From the NCBI GenBank assembly GCA_023427085.1, contig JAEZBO010000285.1, positions 1 to 10,334 on the forward strand: 10,334 nucleotides of DNA. The letters run 5' to 3'. Source of the DNA: Pseudomonadota bacterium. Its GTDB lineage: Bacteria > Pseudomonadota > Gammaproteobacteria > Burkholderiales > Burkholderiaceae_B. The notes under the pieces are model-generated. The model worked only from the letters and a program-made list of their open reading frames with translations, had not been told where the DNA came from and did not search any database. Both the position numbers and the translations under genes were made by a program. Below, piece after piece: positions 1-6,401 of the stretch. The first letter of the stretch is position 1. Each line of letters starts with the position of its first letter.

Positions 1-411
1 GGGCGCCCCCAACAAGCGGCCGCGCGCAAACCCGGCGAGCCAGGCGAGGCGCCGCGCGACGCGGCGCGGCGCGTCAAGGCCGCGATGACCCGCGACGTGC
101 TGATCGTGCGCAACGAGGCCGGGCTGGCGCGCGCGCACGACGAGCTGATGGCGCTGGCCGAAGACATGGCGCAGGGCCGTTATGGCGCCGCCACGGTCCG
201 CCAGCGGGTCGAACTGGCCGAGGCCACCAACCTGCTCGATACCGGCCTGATGATCGTCGCGGCGGCGCGGGCGCGCAAGGAAACCCGCGGCAGCCACTAT
301 CGCGAGGACTACCCGCGCATCGACGAGCAATACGCCAAACCGATGTTCATACGCCGTCAGGGCGAACGCTGCGTGGTTCAAGCCGGCGCCTACCAAGACT
401 TGATCCGATGA
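1..411 (+). CDS. Fumarate reductase/succinate dehydrogenase-like flavoprotein, C-terminal fragment (5' end outside window)
   Basis: Frame 1 is open from the first base to the TGA at 409-411, giving 136 residues. An ATG at 85 exists, but the reading frame continues without a stop to the window edge, so this is the end of a longer protein and not a small gene. The sequence matches the C-terminal helical domain of the SdhA/FrdA/NadB flavoprotein family: M-x-R-D-V-x-I-V-R-N-E-x-G-L at residues 29-42, then A-x-N-L-L-D-T-G near residue 75, then the family hallmark ETRGSHYREDYP at about residues 94-105. Members are usually 500-600 residues and use FAD to oxidise or reduce a carboxylate-bearing substrate; the FAD-binding and active-site domains are missing here. 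Its stop overlaps the start of the next hydratase gene by 4 bp (ATGA), so it probably belongs to the same operon and may supply a dehydrogenation step. Family assignment is firm; substrate and direction (oxidase, dehydrogenase or reductase) cannot be told. Confidence 0.8.
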   Translation, partial: GRPQQAAARKPGEPGEAPRDAARRVKAAMTRDVLIVRNEAGLARAHDELMALAEDMAQGRYGAATVRQRVELAEATNLLDTGLMIVAAARARKETRGSHYREDYPRIDEQYAKPMFIRRQGERCVVQAGAYQDLIR

Positions 412-1211
412 GCGCGCCGGGCGTGACCGAGCCGGACCGGCCGGATGGCACCGCAGCGGGCGTGGCCGGCGGCGCGCCGGTGGATTGCCAGACCTCGGGC
501 GCGGTGGCGCGGCTGACGCTGGCCCGCCCCGCGGTGCTCAACGCGATCGACCAGCAGGTCTGCCAGGCGCTGGTGCGCCATATCGAACGGCTCGAGCAGG
601 ACGGCGAGACCCGTGTGATCGTCGTCAGCGGGCAGGGGCGGGCATTTTCAGCGGGCGCCGACCTGCGGCTGATGCGCAGCCTCGATGCCCAGGCACTGCG
701 GCGTTTCATCGAACTGACCTGGTGGGCCTTCGACCGCCTGCGCCGCTCGCCGCTGGTCAGTATCGCGGCGCTGCATGGCCACGTGCTGGGCGGCGGGCTC
801 GAACTGGCGCTGGCCTGCGATCTGCGGATCGCCGACGACACCGCCAGCCTGGCGCTGCCCGAGATGGGATTGGGCAGCGTGCCGGGTTCGGGCGCGATGC
901 AGCGGCTGCCGGCCCTGATCGGCGAATCCCGCACGCTCGAGCTGGCGCTGTCGGGCCGGCGCGTGCAGGCCGACGAGGCGCTGCGTATCGGTCTGGTCAA
1001 CCTGGCGGTGCCGGCCGGGCAGGCCCAGGACCAGGCGATGCAATGGGCCGCCAGTTTCGCCGGCCGGCCCGCCGAGGCGGTGCGTTACGCCAAGACGGCG
1101 ATGCGCGCGCGGGGCGACCCGGAACTGGCGGCCGCACTGCATGGATTGATTTCGGCGTGTTGTCAGAAGAACAAGGCTTACCAAGGGAACACCGAAAGAT
1201 TCCAAGCCTAG
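408..1211 (+). CDS. Enoyl-CoA hydratase/isomerase family protein (crotonase), first copy
   Basis: This 267-residue protein has the crotonase fold. Enoyl-CoA hydratases add water to trans-2-enoyl-CoA in the cytoplasm. Visible landmarks are R-P-x-V-L-N-A near residue 40, the oxyanion-hole segment F-S-A-G-A-D at 80-85, H-G-x-V-L-G-G-G at 123-130, and both acids used by true hydratases: Glu132 in GGGLE and Glu152 in LPE, exactly 20 residues apart as in rat mitochondrial crotonase (Glu144/Glu164). PGSGAMQRL follows at 159-167. Keeping both glutamates favours hydratase activity over isomerase or hydrolase activity. The first 25 or so residues are a Gly/Ala/Pro-rich extension without family similarity. 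I kept the ATG at 408 because it overlaps the upstream stop as ATGA, which suits translational coupling; no clear Shine-Dalgarno sequence precedes it. A later start is possible. The gene is followed after 33 bp by the TRAP transporter genes. The substrate is unknown. Confidence 0.88.
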   Translation: MSAPGVTEPDRPDGTAAGVAGGAPVDCQTSGAVARLTLARPAVLNAIDQQVCQALVRHIERLEQDGETRVIVVSGQGRAFSAGADLRLMRSLDAQALRRFIELTWWAFDRLRRSPLVSIAALHGHVLGGGLELALACDLRIADDTASLALPEMGLGSVPGSGAMQRLPALIGESRTLELALSGRRVQADEALRIGLVNLAVPAGQAQDQAMQWAASFAGRPAEAVRYAKTAMRARGDPELAAALHGLISACCQKNKAYQGNTERFQA

Positions 1212-1232
1212 GTCGACCCGTCATAACGACAA

Positions 1233-1238
1233 AAGGAG
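1233..1238 (+). promoter_or_regulatory. Ribosome binding site of dctQ
   Basis: AAGGAG lies 6 nt before the ATG at 1245, in an A-rich 33-bp gap after the hydratase stop. It fixes the dctQ start and is one of the strongest Shine-Dalgarno sequences in the window. This suggests the transporter can be initiated independently of the upstream coupled pair. Confidence 0.8.
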
Positions 1239-1244
1239 ACAAGC

Positions 1245-1766
1245 ATGCGCAGCATAAGAAAGGTGTTGGATGGCATAGACAGAGCGCAGCGATGGCTGAC
1301 CGTCGCGTTCTTTTTCGCCACGCTGGTGGTGGTGGGTTTCCAGGTGTTCAACCGCATGGTGCTGCAATGGCCGGTGCTGTGGACCACCGACATCTCGGTG
1401 TTCTGCTTCATCTGGCTGGCGCTGCTCAGCGCCAGTTGCGCGGTCCGCGCATCGGGTCATTTCCGGGTCAGCGCGGTGATCGACCTGAAGTGCTTCGCCG
1501 GCCTGCCGCGCCGCCTGTTCGAAGCGCTGGCCCTGCTGGCGGTCGTCGCGCTGTCGCTGGTGCTGCTGGTGCTCGGCACGCCGTTTGCGCTGGCGGGCCT
1601 GCACGAGCAGTCGCCCGGACTGGCGATCCCGATGTTCTGGTCCTATCTGGCGGTGCCGTTCTGCAGTGCCACGGCCCTGCTGTTCGTGCTGGAAAAACTC
1701 TGGCTGCTGTGGCGCGGTGAAGACGACCTGACGCAGACGCCCGCGTTGCTGGCGGAGGGACAGTAA
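1245..1766 (+). CDS. dctQ: TRAP transporter small permease subunit, DctQ family
   Basis: This 173-residue inner-membrane protein is the small subunit of a tripartite ATP-independent periplasmic transporter. Four hydrophobic segments are visible at about residues 19-38, 47-66, 91-115 and 130-152, the normal DctQ count. The second segment ends in the pattern W-x-x-D-I-x-x-F-x-x-x-W-L-A-L-L-S-A followed by a charged loop with G-H-F-R-V at 71-75, which resembles the DctQ consensus. The loop before the fourth segment (QSPGLAIPMFWSYLAVP) also fits. The start is fixed by the AAGGAG at 1233-1238. The stop TAA directly abuts the ATG of dctM, the usual Q-M gene pairing. DctQ forms the membrane complex with DctM and is needed for sodium-driven uptake. 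Although DctQ is a poorly conserved family, the neighbours make the call secure. Confidence 0.92.
   Translation: MRSIRKVLDGIDRAQRWLTVAFFFATLVVVGFQVFNRMVLQWPVLWTTDISVFCFIWLALLSASCAVRASGHFRVSAVIDLKCFAGLPRRLFEALALLAVVALSLVLLVLGTPFALAGLHEQSPGLAIPMFWSYLAVPFCSATALLFVLEKLWLLWRGEDDLTQTPALLAEGQ
1754..1758 (+). promoter_or_regulatory. Ribosome binding site of dctM
   Basis: GGAGG inside the last codons of dctQ sits 8 nt before the ATG at 1767. It supports that start, which immediately follows the dctQ TAA. Confidence 0.75.
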
Positions 1767-3056
1767 ATGGATCCGATCGCGGTGCTGTTCCTGTCTTTCT
1801 TCCTGATGCTGCTGTTCGGCGTGCCCATCGCCTATTCGTTGGGGCTGTCGTCGGCCATCGTCATCTTCATGCTCGACCTGCCCTTGTCGGTGGTGGCGCA
1901 GACCGCTTATCACGGACTCGACAGCTTCGTGCTGCTGGCGATCCCGTTCTTCATGCTGGTGGGCGTGCTGATGACAGCGGGTGGCCTGACCGACCGCATG
2001 CTGGAACTGGCGCGGGCCATGTTCGGCCGCTCGCGCGGCGCCACCGGCAAGGTCAACGTGGTGGCCAGCACGCTGTTCGGCGGCGTGTCGGGATCGGCGG
2101 TCGCCGACGTGGCCGGTATCGGTTCGGTGCTGATCAAGGCCATGCTCAAGGAGGGCTATCCGCGCGGCTACACGGTCGCGGTGACGGCCGCCTCGTCGAC
2201 GGTCGGCATCATCCTGCCGCCCAGCATCTTCCTGGTGGTCTACGGCTCGCTGGGCAACATCTCGATCGGCGCGCTGTTCCTGGCCGGCGTGGTGCCCGGC
2301 CTGCTGATTGCCGGAACCCAGCTGGCGTACTGCTTCTACCTGGCGCAGCGCGACGACCACCCGCGTGGCGCGCCGTTCAGCTGGACGCGGCTGCTGCATG
2401 CGCTCAAGCACGGCCTGCTGCCGCTGGGCGTGACGGTGATCGTGATCGGCGGCATCCGCGGCGGCTGGTTCACCGCCACCGAGGCGGCGGTGGCCGCCGT
2501 GCTGTACGCCATCCTGCTGGGGGTGCTGTACCGCGCGCTGTCGCTGCGGCGTTTCTTCGAGGTGCTGGGCGAGGCGACCGAGTATCTCGGGCCGACGCTG
2601 TTCTGCGTCGCCATGGGCATGGTGTTCGGCTGGGTCATGAGCTATCTCGACGTGCCGTTCCTGGTCGGCGACCTGGTGGAGGGGCTGGAGCTGCCGGCGG
2701 TGATGATCCTGCTGCTGGTGATGATCCTGTTCGTGATCGTCGGCACCTTCGAAAGCGGCGTGGCGTCGATCGTCATCTTCCTGCCGATCATCCAGCCGAT
2801 GACGGTGGCCGCCGGGCTCGACCAGGTGCAGGTGGGCATCGTGGTCTGCACCACGCTGGCGCTGGGACTGATCACGCCGCCCTACGGCCTGTGCCTGCTG
2901 CTGGCGTCGCGCATCGGCAATCTGTCGATGGAGCGTGCCTTCGTGGCGCTGCTGCCGTGGATCGGCATCTTCCTGAGCGTGGTGCTGGCCATGGTGTTCT
3001 TCCCGAGCATTTCCCTGGCGCTGCCGCGTTGGCTGGTGCCTGAATTCATGAACTAG
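1767..3056 (+). CDS. dctM: TRAP transporter large permease subunit, DctM family
   Basis: This 429-residue, strongly hydrophobic protein has about a dozen membrane segments and the standard length of DctM, the subunit that forms the sodium-coupled transport path in the inner membrane. Family motifs occur in order: A-I-P-F-F-M-L-V-G-V-L-M at 58-69; V-S-G-S-A-V-A-D-V-A-G-I-G at 107-119; the re-entrant-type segment G-I-I-L-P-P-S-I at 147-154; G-G-W-F-T-A-T-E-A at 232-240; and a second proline pair in L-G-L-I-T-P-P-Y-G at 366-374. The two PP-containing halves match the inverted-repeat architecture of DctM proteins. Nothing is truncated. The stop is followed by 57 bp with a small hairpin before dctP. 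The transported solute cannot be read from the permease, but TRAP systems mostly carry carboxylates, which fits the CoA-activation enzymes downstream. Confidence 0.96.
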   Translation: MDPIAVLFLSFFLMLLFGVPIAYSLGLSSAIVIFMLDLPLSVVAQTAYHGLDSFVLLAIPFFMLVGVLMTAGGLTDRMLELARAMFGRSRGATGKVNVVASTLFGGVSGSAVADVAGIGSVLIKAMLKEGYPRGYTVAVTAASSTVGIILPPSIFLVVYGSLGNISIGALFLAGVVPGLLIAGTQLAYCFYLAQRDDHPRGAPFSWTRLLHALKHGLLPLGVTVIVIGGIRGGWFTATEAAVAAVLYAILLGVLYRALSLRRFFEVLGEATEYLGPTLFCVAMGMVFGWVMSYLDVPFLVGDLVEGLELPAVMILLLVMILFVIVGTFESGVASIVIFLPIIQPMTVAAGLDQVQVGIVVCTTLALGLITPPYGLCLLLASRIGNLSMERAFVALLPWIGIFLSVVLAMVFFPSISLALPRWLVPEFMN

Positions 3057-3074
3057 GCGAACGACCTGGGCAGT

Positions 3075-3089
3075 GGGCGCGCCGCGCCC
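3075..3089 (+). other. GC-rich hairpin between dctM and dctP
   Basis: GGGCGC (3075-3080) pairs with GCGCCC (3084-3089) across a 3-nt GCC loop, in the 57-bp gap between dctM and dctP. No T-run follows, so it is not a typical intrinsic terminator. It could be an mRNA-stabilising or partial-attenuation element that sets binding-protein level relative to the permeases, or chance in GC-rich DNA. Confidence 0.4.
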
Positions 3090-3101
3090 CATTCCAATAC
3101 C

Positions 3102-3107
3102 AAGGAG
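3102..3107 (+). promoter_or_regulatory. Ribosome binding site of dctP
   Basis: AAGGAG lies 6 nt before the ATG at 3114 and decides the start. The resulting protein begins with a well-formed signal peptide, which independently supports the choice. The motif and spacing match those in front of dctQ. Confidence 0.8.
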
Positions 3108-3113
3108 ACAGAC

Positions 3114-4133
3114 ATGATCACGAACGTCAGAGTGGGCAGGACCCTGCTGAGCGTCTTGCTGGCAGGCGCAACGGTGTGGGCGGGGGTGGCACAGGCGGCG
3201 GTCACGTTGCGCATGGGCAGCGAAGAGCCGTTCGGCAAGCCGCCACGGGTCGCCGCGCAATACGGCATGGACTGGCTGGCTGAGAACGCCGGGCCGCGCA
3301 CCGATGGGCAGGTGCGCGTGCGCGTCTCGGGCAACGCCACGCTCGGCCCCGAAAAAGAGCTGCTCAAGAGCGTCGCGTCGGGCGTCATCGACGCCTGCGT
3401 GGCCTCGCCCGGCAACGCCGCGGCGCTGGTGCCCGAGGTGCAGCTGTTCAGCGCCAGCTATCTGTTCGAAGGCTTCGATCACGCCATGCGGGTGCTCGAA
3501 AGCGATGCGTTCTTCGAACGGCTGCGCCAGCTGGTCGAAGACCGCAAGCTGGGCATGCAACTGGCGGCGGTGTCACTGACCGGCTCACGCAACCTGTACA
3601 ACCGGGTGCGCAAGGTGGATGAGCTCAAGGACCTCGGCGGCATGAAGATGCGCGTGATGAACAGCCCCACCGAGTCGCGGGTCTGGAGCGCGCTGGGCAC
3701 GCTGCCGGCCTCGGTGCCGGCACCGGAGATCTACAGCGCGCTGCAAAGCGGCGTGGTCGATGCCGGTGAAAGCTCGATCACGGCAATCGTGGCCAGCAAG
3801 TACTACGAGGTCGCCCCCAACATCTCGCTGACCCACCACCAGTTCAACCTGATGTTCTATTTCATCGGCGACCGGGCGCTGGCCAAGGTGCCGGAGGGCT
3901 CCCGCGCGGCCCTGCTGGCGGCGTTCCGCGAAGCCGGTATGGTGCAGGCGCGCGCGGCGGTCGATCTGCAAGAGCGTTCGCTGAAGTTTCTGCGCGAGCG
4001 GCCCAAGGTGTCGATCACCGAGCCCGACCTGGCGCCGTTTCGCGAGCGCTTGCGGCCGATGCAGGATGAGCTGGCCGCCGACCTGAAGGTGGAAGACCTG
4101 CTCAAGGTGATCCGCGATGCCGAAGGCTCGTGA
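3114..4133 (+). CDS. dctP: TRAP transporter periplasmic solute-binding protein, DctP family
   Basis: This 339-residue protein is the extracytoplasmic receptor that captures the solute and delivers it to DctQM. It begins with a Sec-type signal peptide: basic residues (Arg6, Arg9), a hydrophobic stretch at about 10-24, and an A-Q-A cleavage motif ending at residue 28. The mature part has the DctP pattern: V-S-G-N-A-T-L-G near 71-78, G-x-M-K-M-R-V-M-N-S-P at 176-185, P-A-P-E-I-Y-S-A-L-Q-S-G-V-V-D-A at 202-217, and S-K-Y-Y-E-V-A-P at 228-235. Arg180 in the MRVMNSP strand corresponds to the arginine that in this family usually forms a salt bridge with the ligand's carboxylate, which suggests a carboxylate substrate. 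The last 17 bp overlap the start of the first CoA-transferase gene, tying uptake to activation. Unlike many TRAP operons, the receptor gene follows the permeases. Confidence 0.95.
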   Translation: MITNVRVGRTLLSVLLAGATVWAGVAQAAVTLRMGSEEPFGKPPRVAAQYGMDWLAENAGPRTDGQVRVRVSGNATLGPEKELLKSVASGVIDACVASPGNAAALVPEVQLFSASYLFEGFDHAMRVLESDAFFERLRQLVEDRKLGMQLAAVSLTGSRNLYNRVRKVDELKDLGGMKMRVMNSPTESRVWSALGTLPASVPAPEIYSALQSGVVDAGESSITAIVASKYYEVAPNISLTHHQFNLMFYFIGDRALAKVPEGSRAALLAAFREAGMVQARAAVDLQERSLKFLRERPKVSITEPDLAPFRERLRPMQDELAADLKVEDLLKVIRDAEGS

Positions 4134-5628
4134 AGCGGGCCGGCCGCGCGCCGGCAAGGTATGCAGCGCCGAGCAGGCCGTGGCGCAGCTGCGCTCGGGC
4201 CAGACGCTGGCGGTCGGCGGAGCCGGCGGCGTGCAGGAGCCCGACGCCTTGCTGGCCGCGCTGCTGCAGCGCTATCGCAGCAGCGGCGAGCCGCGAGGCC
4301 TGACCGAGATGCACCCGATCCGCACCGGCGAGATCGAAGGGCGCGGCACCAGTATCTTCGGCGAGCCGGGCATGCTGTCCTGCATGATCGGCGGGTCCAT
4401 GTGGCCGGTCGGCGTGCCGCAGATCATCCAGCGCATCCATGACTGCGATATCGAGGCCTACAACCTGCCGATCGGCATCCTCTATGCGATGCTCGAGGCC
4501 ACCGCGGCCGGCCGGCCCGGTGTGGTGTCCGCGGTCGGGCTGGGCACCTGCGTCGATCCGCGCGAAGGCGGCGGCGCGCTCAACGCCGTGTCGCGCCGCA
4601 GGCTGGTCGAGCCAATCGTCATCGACGGGCGCGACTATCTGTTCTATCGCGCGATTCCGGTCGACTGCGCGTTCATCCGCGGCACGGTCGCCGATACCGC
4701 CGGCAACCTGACCATGGACGAAGAGCCTGCCGTCTGCGGGCCGCTGGTGTTGGCGCAGGCCGCGCGGGCCAGTGGTGGCCGGGTGATCGCGCAGGTCAAG
4801 CAGGTCGTGCCGTTCGGCGAGCTCGATCCGCGCCGCGTCAGGGTGCCAGGCATATTTGTCGACAGCGTGGTCGAGCATCCCGAGCAGTGGCAGACCACCC
4901 GGGTGCGGTACGACCCCACGGCGGTAGGCATGGCGCGCCGGGGCTTGGCGGACTTGCCCGAACTCAAGCCGTTGCAGGAGCAGGTGTTGCGACGGGCGCT
5001 CGCGCTGGCACGCGACGGCGATGCGCTGGCGATCGGCTTCGGCCTGCCAGGCTACCTGCCGGCCGTGGCGGTGCGGCAGGGCCGCTACGCGTCGCTCACC
5101 TTCACCATCGAGCATGGCGTCACCGGCGGGCTGAATGGCTACGCGGCGGGCGGCAGCACCTTTCCGATGGCGCACGATCCCGAGGCCATCATCGACGCCG
5201 CCGACCAATTGCGCGGCTACGCCGGCGGCTGCGTCGATTGTGCGTTCCTGGGCGTCGGCGAGGTCGACGCGCAAGGCAACGTCAACGTCAGCAAGTTCGG
5301 CGACCGCATTCCCGGATCGGGCGGCTTCATCGAAATCACCCAGGGCATCCGCCGCATCGTGTTCTGCACCACCCTCGGCGACGACGGCCGGCGCAAGTTC
5401 GTGCCGGCGGTGCAGCAGCGCACATTCTCGGCCGAACGCGCGCTGGCGGCCGGCCAGGACGTCCGCTACGTGACCGAGAACGCCACCTTCCAGCTGACCG
5501 GGCAGGGTTTGACGCTGGTGGAGGTGGCGGCCGGCACCGATGTGCGCGAGGACATCCTCGCGCGCATCGGCTGCCAGGTCGCCATCGCAGCAGATTTGGC
5601 CGAACGAGCGGCCGCACAAGGAGACTGA
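4117..5628 (+). CDS. Type I (family I) acyl-CoA transferase, fused alpha-beta, first copy
   Basis: This 503-residue cytoplasmic enzyme has both CoA-transferase domains in one chain, as in E. coli YdiF and propionate CoA-transferases (about 515-530 residues). Such enzymes move CoA from a donor such as acetyl- or succinyl-CoA to a free acid through a glutamyl-CoA thioester. The N-terminal half shows a Gly-rich segment (LAVGGAGG at 31-38) and F-I-R-G-T-V-A-D-T-A-G-N-L at 186-198. The second half has the catalytic glutamate, Glu332, in T-I-E-H-G-V-T-G-G (330-338), then G-V-G-E-V-D-A-Q-G-N-V-N-V-S-K-F-G at 379-395. The ATG at 4117 lies inside the end of dctP, with AAGGTGA at 4104-4110 upstream; the 17-bp overlap implies coupled translation. 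It is a clear paralogue of the gene at 6398-8020. The acid it activates is unknown, and acetate or 3-oxoacid labels from databases should not be read as specificity. Confidence 0.92.
   Translation: MPKAREAGRPRAGKVCSAEQAVAQLRSGQTLAVGGAGGVQEPDALLAALLQRYRSSGEPRGLTEMHPIRTGEIEGRGTSIFGEPGMLSCMIGGSMWPVGVPQIIQRIHDCDIEAYNLPIGILYAMLEATAAGRPGVVSAVGLGTCVDPREGGGALNAVSRRRLVEPIVIDGRDYLFYRAIPVDCAFIRGTVADTAGNLTMDEEPAVCGPLVLAQAARASGGRVIAQVKQVVPFGELDPRRVRVPGIFVDSVVEHPEQWQTTRVRYDPTAVGMARRGLADLPELKPLQEQVLRRALALARDGDALAIGFGLPGYLPAVAVRQGRYASLTFTIEHGVTGGLNGYAAGGSTFPMAHDPEAIIDAADQLRGYAGGCVDCAFLGVGEVDAQGNVNVSKFGDRIPGSGGFIEITQGIRRIVFCTTLGDDGRRKFVPAVQQRTFSAERALAAGQDVRYVTENATFQLTGQGLTLVEVAAGTDVREDILARIGCQVAIAADLAERAAAQGD
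5275..5301 (+). repeat. 27-bp direct repeat, copy 1 (within first CoA-transferase)
   Basis: These 27 bases are identical to 7568-7594 in the second CoA-transferase gene. Both encode G-N-V-N-V-S-K-F-G, a conserved motif of the C-terminal domain, with the same codon at all nine positions. The flanking bases differ on both sides. Confidence 0.9.
5618..5623 (+). promoter_or_regulatory. Ribosome binding site of the HpcH/HpaI aldolase gene
   Basis: AAGGAG overlaps the end of the first CoA-transferase and lies 10 nt before the ATG at 5634. It supports this start over the long open frame that runs further upstream in the same phase. Confidence 0.65.
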
Positions 5629-5633
5629 AGAAA

Positions 5634-6401
5634 ATGAAGAAAGGCTTGAAAGCGCGCCTGGCGGCGGGCGAAACCCTGTATGGCATGTTCGTGATGCTGC
5701 CCTCGCCGGCAGTGGTCGAGATGGTCGGCTACGCCGGCTTCGACTATGTGATCCTGGATGCCGAGCACGGCGCCGCGGGCACCGAGATGCTCGAGAACCA
5801 GCTGCGGGCGGCCGACGCGGCCGGCATCGCCGCGCTGGTGCGGATCTGCGGCCAGACGCCGGCCGAGGTGCTGCATGCGCTCGATGCCGGCGCCTGCGGC
5901 ATCGTCGTGCCGCACGTGCTCGATGCCGCGCAGGCAAGGGAGCTGGTCGCCGCTGCCCATTATCCGCCGCGCGGGCGGCGCGGCCTGGCTGGCACGGCAC
6001 GCGCTGGTCGCCACGGCATGACCTCGCTGAGCGAACACCTGGATACGGCATTGTCCGAGATTCTGGTGGTGCCCCAGATCGAAGACGCAACGGCCGTCGG
6101 CCAGGCGGGCGCGATCGCCGCTGTCGACGGTGTCGATGCGGTATTCGTCGGGCCGGCGGATCTGTCGCTATCGATGGGCCATCCCGGCAACCCCGCGCAT
6201 CCCGAGGTGGTGGGCGCGATCGACGGGATCGTGACCGACGTCCAGGCGCAGGGCCGGGTGGCCTCGACGTTCGCGCGCACCGAACCGGAAGCGCAGGAAC
6301 TGGTTGGCCGGGGGTTCAAGATGATCTGCTTCTCGACCACGGCGGTCTTCTCGCAGCGCCTGCTCGCCATGGCCAAGGAGCTCAAGGCGGCGGCGCGATG
6401 A
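5634..6401 (+). CDS. HpcH/HpaI family class II aldolase
   Basis: This 255-residue cytoplasmic protein is full length for the HpaI family of metal-dependent aldolases, which reversibly cleave 4-hydroxy-2-oxo acids to pyruvate (or a related 2-oxo acid) and an aldehyde. Key residues sit almost where they do in E. coli HpaI (His45, Arg70, Glu149, Asp175): His45 in L-D-A-E-H-G, Arg70 in A-L-V-R-I, Glu150 in P-Q-I-E-D, and Asp176 in F-V-G-P-A-D-L-S. G-I-V-V-P-H-V at 89-95 and Y-P-P-R-G-R-R-G at 110-117 are also family features. The N-terminal motif typical of CitE or malyl-CoA lyases is absent, so a free-acid substrate is more likely than a CoA thioester. The frame is open far upstream, but similarity and the AAGGAG at 5618 support the ATG at 5634. 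The stop is ATGA-coupled to the second CoA-transferase. Its position between two CoA-transferases is unusual. The natural substrate is unknown. Confidence 0.9.
   Translation: MKKGLKARLAAGETLYGMFVMLPSPAVVEMVGYAGFDYVILDAEHGAAGTEMLENQLRAADAAGIAALVRICGQTPAEVLHALDAGACGIVVPHVLDAAQARELVAAAHYPPRGRRGLAGTARAGRHGMTSLSEHLDTALSEILVVPQIEDATAVGQAGAIAAVDGVDAVFVGPADLSLSMGHPGNPAHPEVVGAIDGIVTDVQAQGRVASTFARTEPEAQELVGRGFKMICFSTTAVFSQRLLAMAKELKAAAR

Noticed and set aside
85..411. Stand-alone 108-residue small gene starting at 85
   Set aside because: The frame is open to the window start, and the residues match the C-terminal domain of a large flavoprotein family, so it is the end of a truncated gene.
1143..1244. 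Possible promoter in the slightly AT-richer stretch before dctQ
   Set aside because: A TTGATT resembling a -35 box is present near 1145, but no convincing -10 box lies at a suitable distance, and it falls inside the hydratase coding region.
1221..3560. 779-codon open frame on the minus strand opposite dctQ, dctM and dctP
   Set aside because: It is antisense to three confident transporter genes. Its translation is a low-complexity mix rich in His, Gln, Arg and Asp, as expected when GC-biased codons are read on the opposite strand. No domain is recognisable.
4887..5633. Upstream extension of the aldolase reading frame
   Set aside because: The frame is open, but it runs through the first CoA-transferase in another phase and has shadow-like composition. 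HpaI-family similarity and the ribosome site place the start at 5634.
4102..6090. 662-codon minus-strand open frame opposite the first CoA-transferase and aldolase
   Set aside because: It is a mirror of GC-rich coding sequence, with Arg/Ala/His-rich composition and no recognisable domain, lying across two genes with full family motifs on the plus strand.
5540..6397. Upstream extension of the second CoA-transferase frame
   Set aside because: This part is an out-of-phase shadow of the aldolase gene. The CoA-transferase family length and the ATGA overlap place the start at 6398.
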